A stretch of DNA of 48,581 nt from Sphingobium sp. YR768 (GCF_900111125.1 NZ_FOGE01000031.1:1-48581), one strand, 5' to 3'; positions 34,228 through 43,116 are shown, counted from the first letter of the stretch. Numbers and translations: made by a program. Notes: generated by a model from the letters alone, not told the origin.

Positions 34228-34833
34228 GTGCAACGGGTTCGCGCTAAACTGGAATGGTTCAAGACGGTAATTTTGCCACAGGAAGCTGCGCTACGCGGTC
34301 GCCTGCGCCGCATATTACCGTCTACGCATGAACTGGAGGACATGGTCGCCGAGGTATTGGCTCGCGCCTATGCCACGGAAAACTGGGAGAATGTGACGAC
34401 GGGTCGAGCCTATCTGTTCACCATCGCACGCAACCTGGTGATCGACACCGCCCGCCGCAACAAGGTGGTGAGCTTCGAGACCATCGCCGACCTGGAATTG
34501 CTGGGTGGCGAGAATAATATCGAGGCCCAGTTGCACGCCCGCGAAGCCCTGCGTCAGGTCGAGGCGATCGTCGAGTCGCTGCCCACCCAATGCCGCCGCG
34601 TCTTCATTCTTCGCCGCATCCACGAAAAATCGATGCTGGAAATAGCGGAGGAGATGTCTCTGTCCGTTTCTACTGTTGAAAAACATCTGGCCAAAGCGAT
34701 CGCAATAGTTATGCGAGCCTGGGCGGAACGTGAGGAAACGGACTTCGAACGTGCGGGCGTCGGAACCAAGTTCAAGCTGCGGGATCAGGGACGCGATCGA
34801 AGCGGAAGCCGCGCGCCTGCTGGCCAAGCTTAA
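34228..34833 (+). CDS. ECF sigma factor, FecI-like
   Basis: 201 residues from a GTG at 34228 preceded by GGGGGT; an in-frame TTG at 34168 would add 20 residues. Region 2 (about 30-95: LEDMVAEVLARAY, GRAYLFTIARNLVIDTARR) and region 4 (about 120-175: VEAIVESLPTQCRRVFILRR, SLSVSTVEKHLAKAI) are both complete. FecI-type sigma factors respond through a FecR anti-sigma and a TonB receptor to an outside signal. Its 3' end overlaps the FecR gene by about 100 bp, so the two are tightly coupled. No receptor gene follows. Confidence 0.92.
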   Translation: MQRVRAKLEWFKTVILPQEAALRGRLRRILPSTHELEDMVAEVLARAYATENWENVTTGRAYLFTIARNLVIDTARRNKVVSFETIADLELLGGENNIEAQLHAREALRQVEAIVESLPTQCRRVFILRRIHEKSMLEIAEEMSLSVSTVEKHLAKAIAIVMRAWAEREETDFERAGVGTKFKLRDQGRDRSGSRAPAGQA

Positions 34834-35776
34834 CAGCGACCCCAGCCCCGAAGAAGAAGCCGAAATTTGCGAGTGGATCGAATCCGATCCACGCCATGCC
34901 GTGGCTTTCGCCCAGGCCGAGTTTGCCTGGGAAGCGGCCGAGCGCCTGAAGAGCGCTGCGGCCGAGATCACCCTGCCCCCGCTGCAACAGATTGTCAGCG
35001 AAGAACAGCAACGCCGCCTGTCGCGCAACATCATGGTTGCCGCCGCCGTCGCCGTGATGCTATTCATCGTCGCCGCGATCGTGACCGTCCGCACATTCAG
35101 CGGCGTCGACCGTTACGAAACGCAGGTCGGCCAGATGCGCGACATCGCGCTGAGCGACGGATCGATCCTCCATCTCAACAGCGACAGCGAAGCGGAAGTC
35201 CGCTTCACCGACAATGGCCGCAAGGTGCGCGTCTTGAAGGGCGAGGCGTCCTTTGATGTGGCGCATGATAAGAGTCGCCCCTTCGATGTCGAGGCCCGAT
35301 CGGCCATCATTCGCGCCGTCGGCACTGCCTTCAATGTACGGATGCGTCCTTCGATCATCGAACTGACCGTGACCCAGGGCACTGTCACCGTCCATTCGGG
35401 CGGCAGCATGGGACGGAAGGTCGCGGCCGGCAGCGGCGCGGTGATCCAGCCCCGCAGCATCGATCTGACCCGGCTTGGCCCCAAGCTGATCGACCAGCGC
35501 ACAGCATGGCGTTCGCAGATGCTGGAACTGGACGGCGAAACGATCGAGCAGGCGGCGGGCGAATTCAACCGCTATCGCAAGACGCCGATCCTGATCGGCG
35601 ACGCGCGGGTATCCGCGCTGCGGATCGGCGGCCGTTTCCGCACGACGGACAGCCGGGAATTCCTCTCGGCGCTGCAAATGAGCCTGCCGATCCGCGCCGT
35701 GGATGGCGAGGATGGTTCAGTCATGCTGCTGTATCGCGATGACGAACCTGTGGCCGAAAGCAACGACGAAGGCTGA
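34730..35776 (+). CDS. FecR-family anti-sigma regulator
   Basis: 348 residues from a GTG at 34730. The N-terminal FecR_N region (about 20-70: ARLLAKLNSDPSPEEEAEIC, ESDPRHAVAFAQAEFAWEAA) binds the sigma factor. One membrane helix (about 101-120: NIMVAAAVAVMLFIVAAIVT) crosses the inner membrane. The periplasmic FecR domain (about 130-235) reads IALSDGSILHLNSDS, VRVLKGEASFDVAHD and VGTAFNVR, followed by a STN-like end (NRYRKTPILIGD). No TonB receptor or other target lies downstream; repeats and an opposed gene follow, so the signal input must be encoded elsewhere. Confidence 0.92.
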   Translation: MRKRTSNVRASEPSSSCGIRDAIEAEAARLLAKLNSDPSPEEEAEICEWIESDPRHAVAFAQAEFAWEAAERLKSAAAEITLPPLQQIVSEEQQRRLSRNIMVAAAVAVMLFIVAAIVTVRTFSGVDRYETQVGQMRDIALSDGSILHLNSDSEAEVRFTDNGRKVRVLKGEASFDVAHDKSRPFDVEARSAIIRAVGTAFNVRMRPSIIELTVTQGTVTVHSGGSMGRKVAAGSGAVIQPRSIDLTRLGPKLIDQRTAWRSQMLELDGETIEQAAGEFNRYRKTPILIGDARVSALRIGGRFRTTDSREFLSALQMSLPIRAVDGEDGSVMLLYRDDEPVAESNDEG

Positions 35777-35821
35777 TCGGGCAAAGCGAGGCCGCTAAAG
35801 CGGAGTGACTTCATCTTGAAT

Positions 35822-35891
35822 CGTCATTGCGAGCGCAGCAAAGCAATCCATGGGTGCGCCAGTGGATTGCTTCGCTGCGCTCGCAATGACG
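35822..35891. repeat. Palindromic repeat, second copy
   Basis: 29-bp arms at 35822-35850 and 35863-35891 with one mismatch, 12-base loop. It is the same family as 8494-8564 (arms differ at a few positions, GCGCAGC for GCGTAGC). It lies after fecR and could end its transcript. Confidence 0.9.
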
Positions 35892-35905
35892 GCATGGGTT
35901 CACTT

Positions 35906-35954
35906 CCGTTCGTCCCGAATTGCGCGCGTCCTTCGATAGGCTCTGAACGAACGG
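35906..35954. repeat. Diverged interspersed-repeat unit
   Basis: CCGTTCGT (35906-35913) and ACGAACGG (35947-35954) enclose CCTTCGATAGGCTCTGAACG, a relative of the unit at 9014-9041. It sits in the gap between fecR and the convergent membrane gene, just 11 bp from the latter's 3' end. Confidence 0.5.
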
Positions 35955-35964
35955 AGTTACCGCA

Positions 35965-37707
35965 TTACATCGCGTTATCGGCGGCGTTCAGGGCGTCTTC
36001 GAAGGTTTCGGGCAGCGGCGGTTGCACCGGCTTGTCGCAGCCAAATTCCTTCATATGGGCGCGCAGGGCATCCATGCGGCCCAGGTTCCAGCGGGCCAGC
36101 GGCACGCCCAAAGGCCGAAATTCGGCACGATCGAACAGTTCGACGACATAGGACTGGCACAGGCTGTCCACCTGATCGAGGGTCAGCATCCCCAGATTCA
36201 TGACCATCGGCTTGCCGGGAACCCCGTTGCGGCCGCGCACCAGATCGGTGACATACAGGCCGCCGCGCGGATCGATCAGCACGACATCCGCCTGGCTCGA
36301 ATCGATCAGCTTATGGCTGGCGGCATAGGGCGCGACGAATTCATGTGTGCGCCAGACCAGAAAGGCGCTCGACAGCATAGTGATGGCGAGGCCAATGAAC
36401 AGGGGGCGCAAGGCGCCTTCCGGTCGGAAGCGCGCCCAGCCCAGACCCGCAAGCAGGCAGAAGGGACCGATAAAGCCATGGGCATAGCGGAAGCCCCAGC
36501 CATAGCCCTGCGCCAGCGCCAGCATGCACCCCGCCAGACAGCCCAGCGCCAGCGGCAGGGCGATTTCCTGCCCGGCCAGCGCGCGTCGCCAGCGCATCGC
36601 CGCGATGCCAAGGGCCGCCAGCGGCACCATCAGGATATTGTTCCAGGCGACATAACGGCTGATATTCACCAGCGGCTGCCACCGATCGCCGAGGCGCTGG
36701 AACAGACTGCCCACCTTGTCCGCCACCCCCGCCGAGGGGCGAACATCGGTTGGCGCGCCCAGCGCATGGAGCAGGAATTCCGGCCAAATCTTGGCCCAGA
36801 GGATGACGACGGCAACCAAAGTCAGCGCGTGGAAGATCGCCACGCTCCAGCGGCGCGCCAGCAACATCCACAAAATGAAGGGCGCGATGAAGATCGGCGG
36901 GAAATGCCATTGGTGCAGCCCCGCCGCGACCAGCGCGACGACGCCGGCGCTCAGATGGCCGGCCACACCGCCGCGCAGCACCAGCGCCAGCCAGACCATG
37001 TTGAGCGCGAAATGGCCGGTCATGGCATAGGGCGTCATCGCCGTGACCCAGAGCTGGCTGGAGGACATGCCCAGCAGCACCGTCAGCCATACCGCGTCCG
37101 GCCGATCCGGCATCAGGCGCAACGCCACGCGCCACAGCGCGAACAGCCCGGCCATCAGCAGGACGGGCCCGGCCAGGTTGGGATCGCCCAACTGCCAGAA
37201 AATCGCCTGAATGGCGCTGTTCACCGGCAGATAGGCGGCGGTCCAATAGTCAGCCGCGCCGAAGGGCGAGAAAAATTCGGGCATGATCGCCCGGCGATAG
37301 GGCTCCCATTCGATCGGGATCGGCCGGGCGAACAGGCCTTCGCGCATATAGGCCGCGGCGAAGCGGGCGACTTCCTCATCCCGGCTGATCGCATAATCCT
37401 GAAACAGCGCATAATGGCCGGCCCAGGCGGCAAGGCCCAGCAGGACGATCAGCGGCACGACGATACGCGCGGTGGGCCGGGGAAGCGAAAAGCCCTTCCC
37501 TTCCGCCCAGGGCGCTGCCAGCGCCAGTAGCAGCAGCGACCCCATGAGCGCTGGAAAATCCTGATCCAGCAACAGGATGACGGCCAGACTGACGCCCTGC
37601 CGATAGGTCACGTGCCAGACGAATGTCACCCCCAGCCACAGGGCCAGGCCGATCGCCCCCGCCAGAAACAGGCGGCGCGCCTGAACGGAGCCGACGGCGG
37701 ACATCAT
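35965..37707 (-). CDS. Polytopic membrane protein, GT-C-like
   Basis: About 580 residues, with 11-13 predicted membrane helices between residues 10 and 450 and a periplasmic-looking C-terminal tail of about 120 residues. An acidic pair in the first large loop (QDYAISRDEEVARF, about 104-117) is in the place where GT-C glycosyltransferases keep their catalytic aspartates. The family is not certain; a lipid-linked sugar transferase or polymerase fits the setting. It is the last gene of the glycan cassette; its ATG (37707 or 37704) follows the previous stop by two bases. The C-terminus is rich in Pro/Asp. Confidence 0.7.
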   Translation of the reverse strand: MMSAVGSVQARRLFLAGAIGLALWLGVTFVWHVTYRQGVSLAVILLLDQDFPALMGSLLLLALAAPWAEGKGFSLPRPTARIVVPLIVLLGLAAWAGHYALFQDYAISRDEEVARFAAAYMREGLFARPIPIEWEPYRRAIMPEFFSPFGAADYWTAAYLPVNSAIQAIFWQLGDPNLAGPVLLMAGLFALWRVALRLMPDRPDAVWLTVLLGMSSSQLWVTAMTPYAMTGHFALNMVWLALVLRGGVAGHLSAGVVALVAAGLHQWHFPPIFIAPFILWMLLARRWSVAIFHALTLVAVVILWAKIWPEFLLHALGAPTDVRPSAGVADKVGSLFQRLGDRWQPLVNISRYVAWNNILMVPLAALGIAAMRWRRALAGQEIALPLALGCLAGCMLALAQGYGWGFRYAHGFIGPFCLLAGLGWARFRPEGALRPLFIGLAITMLSSAFLVWRTHEFVAPYAASHKLIDSSQADVVLIDPRGGLYVTDLVRGRNGVPGKPMVMNLGMLTLDQVDSLCQSYVVELFDRAEFRPLGVPLARWNLGRMDALRAHMKEFGCDKPVQPPLPETFEDALNAADNAM

Positions 37708-37709
37708 CC

Positions 37710-38456
37710 TCACTCTTCGACCAGCGCCCGGTTGACGAAGATGCCGTCCATTTCGACGAGCAGCGGGAAATGCCCTTTATTATTGGCGAAGAAGGCGGAC
37801 GGCAGGAAGGCGCGTGCCTCCAGCCAGTCGATCATCGCGCGATAGCCGGTGCCGCCTTCGTAAATGGGACGCACGCCCAGTTCCGTCTGCACGCCCAGCA
37901 TCCTGCCCAGCACGTCACCCGCGCCTTCGCAGACCGACAGGTCATGGCCCTGCGTGTCCATCTTCAGAAATGGCCGGGCAAAGCCATATTGCGCGACCAG
38001 TTCGGGGAGCATGGTGTCGAGGCGGCGGCATTGCATCTCCACCGTCTTCGTCACCTTGTTGCGATCGGCGAAGATGGCGTCCTGTTCGCCCGATGGCTTT
38101 TTCAGCGAGCTGAACTGGTCGGCGGCCATGATGTTAAAGCTGGCGGTGCCATCGAAATCGGACAGCGCCATGTTGAAGACATGCCAGTTGCGGTCGGACG
38201 CAGCGGCCTTCTGCAACAGCGCGAACACGTCCGGGTTCGGTTCGAAGGACAGGATCAGGCCCTTATAGCCCACATCCTTGCGCAACATGGTCGCATATTG
38301 GCCGCGATTGGCGCCGACATCGAACAGGCAATCAACCGCGAAGGTCGACAGGAAGCGGCGGAGCGCCTGCACTTCGGGATATTGGTGGACGCGGCCCGCC
38401 AGAGCGAGGCGCAGCGCCAGCTTGCGGTCGGCCAGTTCGCGCAGATAGCGGTTCAT
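37710..38456 (-). CDS. FkbM-family methyltransferase
   Basis: 248 residues. SAM-dependent methyltransferase, probably O-methylating a sugar of the surface polymer. The motif I region FDVGANRGQYATMLR (about 41-55) and SFEPNPDVFALL (about 69-80) bind SAM. FLKMDTQGHDLSV (about 155-167) is the FkbM signature around the substrate site. The ATG at 38456 overlaps the stop of the upstream glycosyltransferase (ATGA). The longer frame upstream is not FkbM-like and lies inside that gene. Confidence 0.9.
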   Translation of the reverse strand: MNRYLRELADRKLALRLALAGRVHQYPEVQALRRFLSTFAVDCLFDVGANRGQYATMLRKDVGYKGLILSFEPNPDVFALLQKAAASDRNWHVFNMALSDFDGTASFNIMAADQFSSLKKPSGEQDAIFADRNKVTKTVEMQCRRLDTMLPELVAQYGFARPFLKMDTQGHDLSVCEGAGDVLGRMLGVQTELGVRPIYEGGTGYRAMIDWLEARAFLPSAFFANNKGHFPLLVEMDGIFVNRALVEE

Positions 38457-39598
38457 GCGCGCCCGGCCAGCACGGTTTCGTAAATGCCGATCGTCGCCAC
38501 CGCCATATCCTTCCAAGACCCCATTTCTTCGCCATAAGCCCGCGCGCGGGCGCCATATTCCTGCCTGATGGCCCTGCTTTCGATCAGCGGCAAGAGGGCC
38601 TGGGCAAGGGCGGGTGCATTTCCCGCCGGCGCGCGCACCGCAACTCCGTCCGGCAACTGCCCGAACATGCCCGCGTCCGACGTGACCATCGCCTTGCCAT
38701 GGTGCAGCGCCGACAGGAAGGCGCCGCTCGAATCGATGTGGCGATAGGGGAAGACCAGCATGTCGGCGCGGGCCATATGCGCGTCCAGCCGGCCTTCGGT
38801 CAGGAAGCCGAAATCGGTGATCAGGCGATCGGCAAAGCCCGCCTGCGTCACGCTGTCGATCAGGGGCGCGACGTCCATGAAGGGCTTGCCCGCCAGCACC
38901 AGTTCGAAGCCATGGCCCGCGCGCCAGAGGTGCAAGCAGGCTTCGATCAGCAGGTCGACGCCCTTATAGGGGCGGATCGTGCCGAAGAAGAGCAGGCGCG
39001 GCAGGGCTGGCAGGGTGATGGCAGCAAGGTCTTGCGAGGATGCGCTGGCAAGGCGCATCGGGGGATGCGGCGTCACATGGATGCGCGCGGGATCGACGCC
39101 CTGCCCCACCAGCGCGGCGCGGGTCGTGTCGCCATGGACGATGAGCGCGTCGAACATATCGAGCAGCGCGCGATAGCCGCGCCCCTGCAAGCCCGCATCG
39201 GCATGATAGGCGTCGGCATTATGGACGGTGTGGACCAGCCCCACCTTGCCCTTCAGCCGGTTCAGCATCAGTCGGTCGGCGGGCGCCAGCGGCAACCACT
39301 GGACATGGACCAGATCGGCGGCGGTCAGCGGCGACAGGTCGCCCAGCGCGCAGGCAAGGCCATATTCCGCCGCCTTGGCAAGGCGGAAGGCGCGCCCTTC
39401 GCCCAGCCGATCGCGCAGCGCTTCACTCTGGCGGAAGAAATGCGGGTGATACGCATAGCCCTGCGGCGCGATGGCATCGGTCGCGCGCATCGGGCGGCCG
39501 AGCAGGCTGACCGATGCCCCCTGCCCCGCCAGCGCCGCGCACAGGCTGTCGTCATAGCGCCCGGTAAAGAGCGACGGATCGAGCATGGCGACCTTCAT
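38453..39598 (-). CDS. Glycosyltransferase family 4
   Basis: 381 residues. A GT-B retaining glycosyltransferase. The N-terminal Rossmann domain (about 1-190) reads MKVAMLDPSLFTGRYDD, VHVQWLPLAPADR and LVHTVHNADAYH. The C-terminal domain has the linker and donor site LLFFGTIRPYKGVDLLIEA (about 205-225), and the acidic E-x7-E-like site appears as SSGAFLSALHHGKAMV (about 300). It begins at the ATG that overlaps the flippase stop (ATGA at 39595-39598) and ends in an ATGA overlap with the FkbM gene, so translation is coupled on both sides. Confidence 0.92.
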   Translation of the reverse strand: MKVAMLDPSLFTGRYDDSLCAALAGQGASVSLLGRPMRATDAIAPQGYAYHPHFFRQSEALRDRLGEGRAFRLAKAAEYGLACALGDLSPLTAADLVHVQWLPLAPADRLMLNRLKGKVGLVHTVHNADAYHADAGLQGRGYRALLDMFDALIVHGDTTRAALVGQGVDPARIHVTPHPPMRLASASSQDLAAITLPALPRLLFFGTIRPYKGVDLLIEACLHLWRAGHGFELVLAGKPFMDVAPLIDSVTQAGFADRLITDFGFLTEGRLDAHMARADMLVFPYRHIDSSGAFLSALHHGKAMVTSDAGMFGQLPDGVAVRAPAGNAPALAQALLPLIESRAIRQEYGARARAYGEEMGSWKDMAVATIGIYETVLAGRA

Positions 39599-40896
39599 CG
39601 ACGGACCAGCCCCCTGAGCGACAGAAGATGCAGCCCCGCCACGCCCACCAAAGTAAACGCGTAGAGCGCGAGAAAGGCCAGATCGAACCGGTCCGGCCAG
39701 AGCAGCATGGCCAGCGGCGCACTGGCCAGCGATCCGGCGAGGAACGGTAGCGACCGGGTCAGCAAGGCACCGAAACGCCCCAGCGCCGCCTGCACATAGA
39801 CCGACACGCACAAGATGGTCAGCGCCGCCAGCGCCAGTATAATCAGCGCCAGATCCGCCCGGTCGATCGTAGCGCGACCATCGAACAGGATCGTGAACAG
39901 CCGGTCGCCCGCCAGTAGCAGCACCGCCGCCAGCCCCACGGCAAAGACCATCGCCGCGCCGATCGCCCGGCCCAGCAATTGCCGCAGGCGCGCCGTTTCC
40001 GCCGCATGATAGGCGCGGGTGATGCGGGGCAGCGCGGCCTCCACCATGGCGCGCACCAGCATGGACAGCGAACGCGACATCTTGAAGAAGAAATCGAAGA
40101 CCAGCATCGGGCGCGGATCGGCGGTCGCGGCCGCGATGGTGAAATAGGGCGCGTTATAGGCGATGATGTCCGACAGGGTGAAAGCCGCCGACGCCCCGAT
40201 ATCGCGCAGATAATGGGCGCGGACATGCCCGCCGCCAACGCGGAAGGCCAGCCAATGCCGCCGCTCCATCCCCAGCCGGCGATGGACATGAACGATGGCA
40301 TAGCCGATCACCATGATGCTCACGACCAGTTGCAGCGCCAGCGACAGCCGGGGATCGAGGCCCGCCAATATCGCCAGCAACAGCCCGATCGTCACGACGC
40401 GCCGGGCGCAATCCACCGCCTCCCACAGGAAATTGCCGTCCACCGCCGCCAGCGCCCGCTTGGCGAGCAGCGCCGGCAGATTGAGGCAGGCGGACAGGAA
40501 GAAGAGCAGGAACAGCAAGGGCATGCCCGTCGCCAACCAGCCCATCGCCAGCGCGCCGATCAGGATCAGCGTCCCGCCCGCGACCAGCAGGCCGAGGAAG
40601 AGGAACAGCACGCCCATTTCCTCCAGCCGGAAACCGCCATCCGCCTGCGCCTGACCATTGCCCAGCCAATGCTGGCGCAGCCGCGCATAGATGATGCTGG
40701 TCAGGCCGAATTCGGCCGAGATGGTGAAATTGCCGAAGGCGACGAGCAGCAGGAAGGACTGGAATTCCCCGATCGGCAGCGCCCGCACGAAGACGAAGGT
40801 GACGGCAAAGCCCCAGACCAGCACCAGCCCCACATTGGCGAGTTTCACCAGGGCCAGGATGCGGGCGGAACCCTCCATCCGTGCAAGGCGGCTCAC
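39595..40896 (-). CDS. Oligosaccharide flippase-like membrane protein
   Basis: 433 residues from a GTG at 40896 that overlaps the methyltransferase stop (GTGA). About 12 hydrophobic helices with the MATE/Wzx pattern: LALVKLANVGLVLVWGFAVT at the start, PIGEFQSFLLLVAFGNFTIS, and later FFFKMSRSLSMLVRAMVEAALPRI. Such proteins move undecaprenyl-linked glycans across the inner membrane. The upstream frame of 79 codons is Arg-rich and overlaps the neighbour, so it is rejected. Sugar specificity cannot be inferred. Confidence 0.85.
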   Translation of the reverse strand: MSRLARMEGSARILALVKLANVGLVLVWGFAVTFVFVRALPIGEFQSFLLLVAFGNFTISAEFGLTSIIYARLRQHWLGNGQAQADGGFRLEEMGVLFLFLGLLVAGGTLILIGALAMGWLATGMPLLFLLFFLSACLNLPALLAKRALAAVDGNFLWEAVDCARRVVTIGLLLAILAGLDPRLSLALQLVVSIMVIGYAIVHVHRRLGMERRHWLAFRVGGGHVRAHYLRDIGASAAFTLSDIIAYNAPYFTIAAATADPRPMLVFDFFFKMSRSLSMLVRAMVEAALPRITRAYHAAETARLRQLLGRAIGAAMVFAVGLAAVLLLAGDRLFTILFDGRATIDRADLALIILALAALTILCVSVYVQAALGRFGALLTRSLPFLAGSLASAPLAMLLWPDRFDLAFLALYAFTLVGVAGLHLLSLRGLVRR

Positions 40897-41645
40897 CGCG
40901 CGGCGGCCTCGGCCGGTTTGCGGGCGCGGAACAGCCGGTCGTCCAGCGCATAGAAATGGCTGGTGTCGGGATCGATCGATGCGGCGTCGATTTCCTCCAG
41001 TTCGAAACCGGCGGCGCGGATGCGATCGGCGAAATCCAGGCCATATTGGCGGACATGGTCCCACTGGCCGAAGCGCCGTTCGCGTTCGCGCGGGGGAATG
41101 TCGAAACTGCCGTCCTCGGTCGGCTTGTCCCACAGCGGCACGATCAGCCAGGCTTCGCCGCCGGGCTTGAGCGCGCGCAGGATGTTGCGCAGCACGACCA
41201 TGTCGTCAGGCACATGCTCCATCACATGGCTGGCGTAGAACAGGTCGAAACGATCGGTGTCGCTGAGTTCCATCAGGTCTACGCGGTGCATTTGGGGCAC
41301 CGTGTAGCGCGACGGATCGAGATCGGCCGGGACATAATCGGCAGCGACACAGAAGCGCTTGACCAGACTGGCTTCGTTCGGCGCCATATGCAGGATCGCA
41401 CCCTGCGCCGGGACGGTCAGCACGCCCTGTCCGATCAGCCAGTTCATCAGCCGCTCGCGCGGCGACGCGCCACATTCCGGGCAGCCCCATTCGCCATTGT
41501 CGCCATAGCGGAAGAAGCCCACCACGGTCAGGCCGCAGGCAGGGCAACCGCGCGTGGCGCGCGCGCCCAATGCCTTGCGCAGCTTGAGCGCGGTTCTGGT
41601 CAGATGCTTGCCGGCGGCCTTGGCCACCCGCTGGACAGTAATCAC
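40893..41645 (-). CDS. Zinc-ribbon class I methyltransferase
   Basis: 250 residues. A short N-terminal zinc ribbon, CPACG (about 34) and CPECGASPRERL (about 55), is followed by a SAM-binding fold. The usual glycine-rich loop I is altered (ILHMAPNEASL). LFYASHVMEHVPDD (about 134-147) is the clear methyltransferase type-11 motif, followed by LRNILRALKPGGEAWLIVPL. It is the first gene of the five-gene coupled glycan cassette, 81 bp downstream of cobB on the same strand. Target could be a sugar or a lipid-linked intermediate. Confidence 0.85.
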   Translation of the reverse strand: MITVQRVAKAAGKHLTRTALKLRKALGARATRGCPACGLTVVGFFRYGDNGEWGCPECGASPRERLMNWLIGQGVLTVPAQGAILHMAPNEASLVKRFCVAADYVPADLDPSRYTVPQMHRVDLMELSDTDRFDLFYASHVMEHVPDDMVVLRNILRALKPGGEAWLIVPLWDKPTEDGSFDIPPRERERRFGQWDHVRQYGLDFADRIRAAGFELEEIDAASIDPDTSHFYALDDRLFRARKPAEAAAR

Positions 41646-41726
41646 CTATTGCTCCGATCAAAGCGGGATCGTGAAGCGCGCGCTATACTATATGCGCCGC
41701 GATATGCGAGGGGGCATGTGCAGCAA

Positions 41727-42425
41727 TCAGCCGAGCAGATCCCGCACCAGCGCCGGCACCAGTTCGCTGGCCGGGCCAAGGCGCGTTTCATCAAAATAAC
41801 TGCTACCGGCAGACGGATCGAGATTGAGTTCCAGCGTCTGCGCCCCGGCATGGCGCGCCAGTTGCACGAACCCGGCGGCCGGATAGACCGCGCCCGACGT
41901 GCCGATCGACACGAACAGGTCCGCATCGCTGATCGCCGCGTCGATAGCCTCCATATGATAGGGCATCTCTCCGAAGAAGACGATGTCGGGCCGCAGGGCG
42001 TGCTGCCCGCATCCGCCACAGACCGAGCCGGGCGGCAGCGGATCGGCCCAGCCGACGGCCTTGCCGCAGCCCGCGCAGAGCGCCGATTTGAGTTCGCCAT
42101 GCATATGGATCAGCCGCCTCGCCCCGGCTCGTTCATGCAGGTCATCGACATTCTGCGTGACGATCATCAATTCGCCGGACCATGCGGCATCGAGCGCGGC
42201 CAGCGCCTGATGCGCGGCATTGGGCTGCACCTGCGCCAGCTTCGCGCGCCGCTCGTCATAGAAGCGATGCACGAGCACCGGATCGCGCGCGAGCGCTTCG
42301 GGCGTGCAGACATCCTCGACGCGGTGCCCCTCCCATAAGCCATCCGGCCCACGAAAGGTGGCGAGGCCGCTTTCAGCGGAAATGCCGGCGCCGGTGAGGA
42401 TGACGATGTTGTAGATGTCAGTCAT
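41727..42425 (-). CDS. cobB: NAD-dependent protein deacylase (sirtuin)
   Basis: 232 residues. Removes acetyl or acyl groups from lysine using NAD+, releasing nicotinamide and O-acyl-ADP-ribose. NAD-binding GAGISAESGLATFRG (about 10-24), QNVDDLHERAG (about 88-98) and the catalytic His in LIHMHGELK (about 103) are intact. The zinc site has CAGCG (about 113) and CGGCG (about 131). The Tyr/Arg pair characteristic of desuccinylases is present as Y (HRFYDERRAKL). It starts 10 bp after the kptA stop, so they are almost certainly one operon. Confidence 0.95.
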   Translation of the reverse strand: MTDIYNIVILTGAGISAESGLATFRGPDGLWEGHRVEDVCTPEALARDPVLVHRFYDERRAKLAQVQPNAAHQALAALDAAWSGELMIVTQNVDDLHERAGARRLIHMHGELKSALCAGCGKAVGWADPLPPGSVCGGCGQHALRPDIVFFGEMPYHMEAIDAAISDADLFVSIGTSGAVYPAAGFVQLARHAGAQTLELNLDPSAGSSYFDETRLGPASELVPALVRDLLG

Positions 42426-42435
42426 GGCGCGGCTT

Positions 42436-42978
42436 TCAATCGATGCGCCGGAGCGCTGATGGCGGGACATGGGCCGTCAGCCATACACCATTGCCCGACA
42501 GGAAGAAGGCAGCGCCATCTTCAACAAGTTTTCCGGTGTTCACTTGCAGGATGACTGGCTTGCCTCGACGAATGCCGACATTTCGAGCCGTTTCTATGTC
42601 TGGCGACAAATGCACATGATGCCGGGCCTGCGGTAAAAGTCCCTGAACAAGAATCGATTCCACAAAGCGATCCACCGTCCCATGAAACAGCGTCGGTGGC
42701 GGATCAGCAGGTTCCCAATCGGCTACAACTGTTACCGAATGCCCTTGCCGCGCCCTGATGCATTCCAGGTCAGCCGAAAATTCAAAGCGTTTCTTATCAC
42801 TGCCCATGACAACCATCGACAAATGTTCAAATGCGTCAGGCAATCCTTCAGCCTTCAATGCCTCCAGAACCGCTTTCGTGGCTACCCACCCTTCCCCATC
42901 CATTTTCAGGTTCGCCGCTTCGGGGCTATGCCGAAGCCAGTAGGAAAGCGTTTTCGATGTTTTCTGCAATTCGCTCAT
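42436..42978 (-). CDS. kptA: RNA 2'-phosphotransferase (Tpt1/KptA)
   Basis: 180 residues, family length. Transfers an RNA internal 2'-phosphate to NAD+, giving ADP-ribose 1'',2''-cyclic phosphate and nicotinamide. The signatures are in order: LSYWLRHSPEAANL (about 11-24), GEGWVATKAVL, LFHGTVDRFVESI (about 97-109), ARHHVHLSPDIETARNVG (about 118-135) and GKPVILQVN. In bacteria the natural 2'-phosphate source is unclear because these cells lack the fungal-type tRNA ligase pathway. It leads the operon with cobB. Confidence 0.95.
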   Translation of the reverse strand: MSELQKTSKTLSYWLRHSPEAANLKMDGEGWVATKAVLEALKAEGLPDAFEHLSMVVMGSDKKRFEFSADLECIRARQGHSVTVVADWEPADPPPTLFHGTVDRFVESILVQGLLPQARHHVHLSPDIETARNVGIRRGKPVILQVNTGKLVEDGAAFFLSGNGVWLTAHVPPSALRRID

Positions 42979-43116
42979 GGTTCAGCAGCTTAGCGCAAGC
43001 CATCTGGAATAACAGTCACCCGAAAGCGAATGCTTGACGCCATGGGCAAGCCAAGAAAGAATGACGCGCAATAGCATGGCTTGAAAATGGGTCGCACATT
43101 TCGGAGCTTATCCTCG

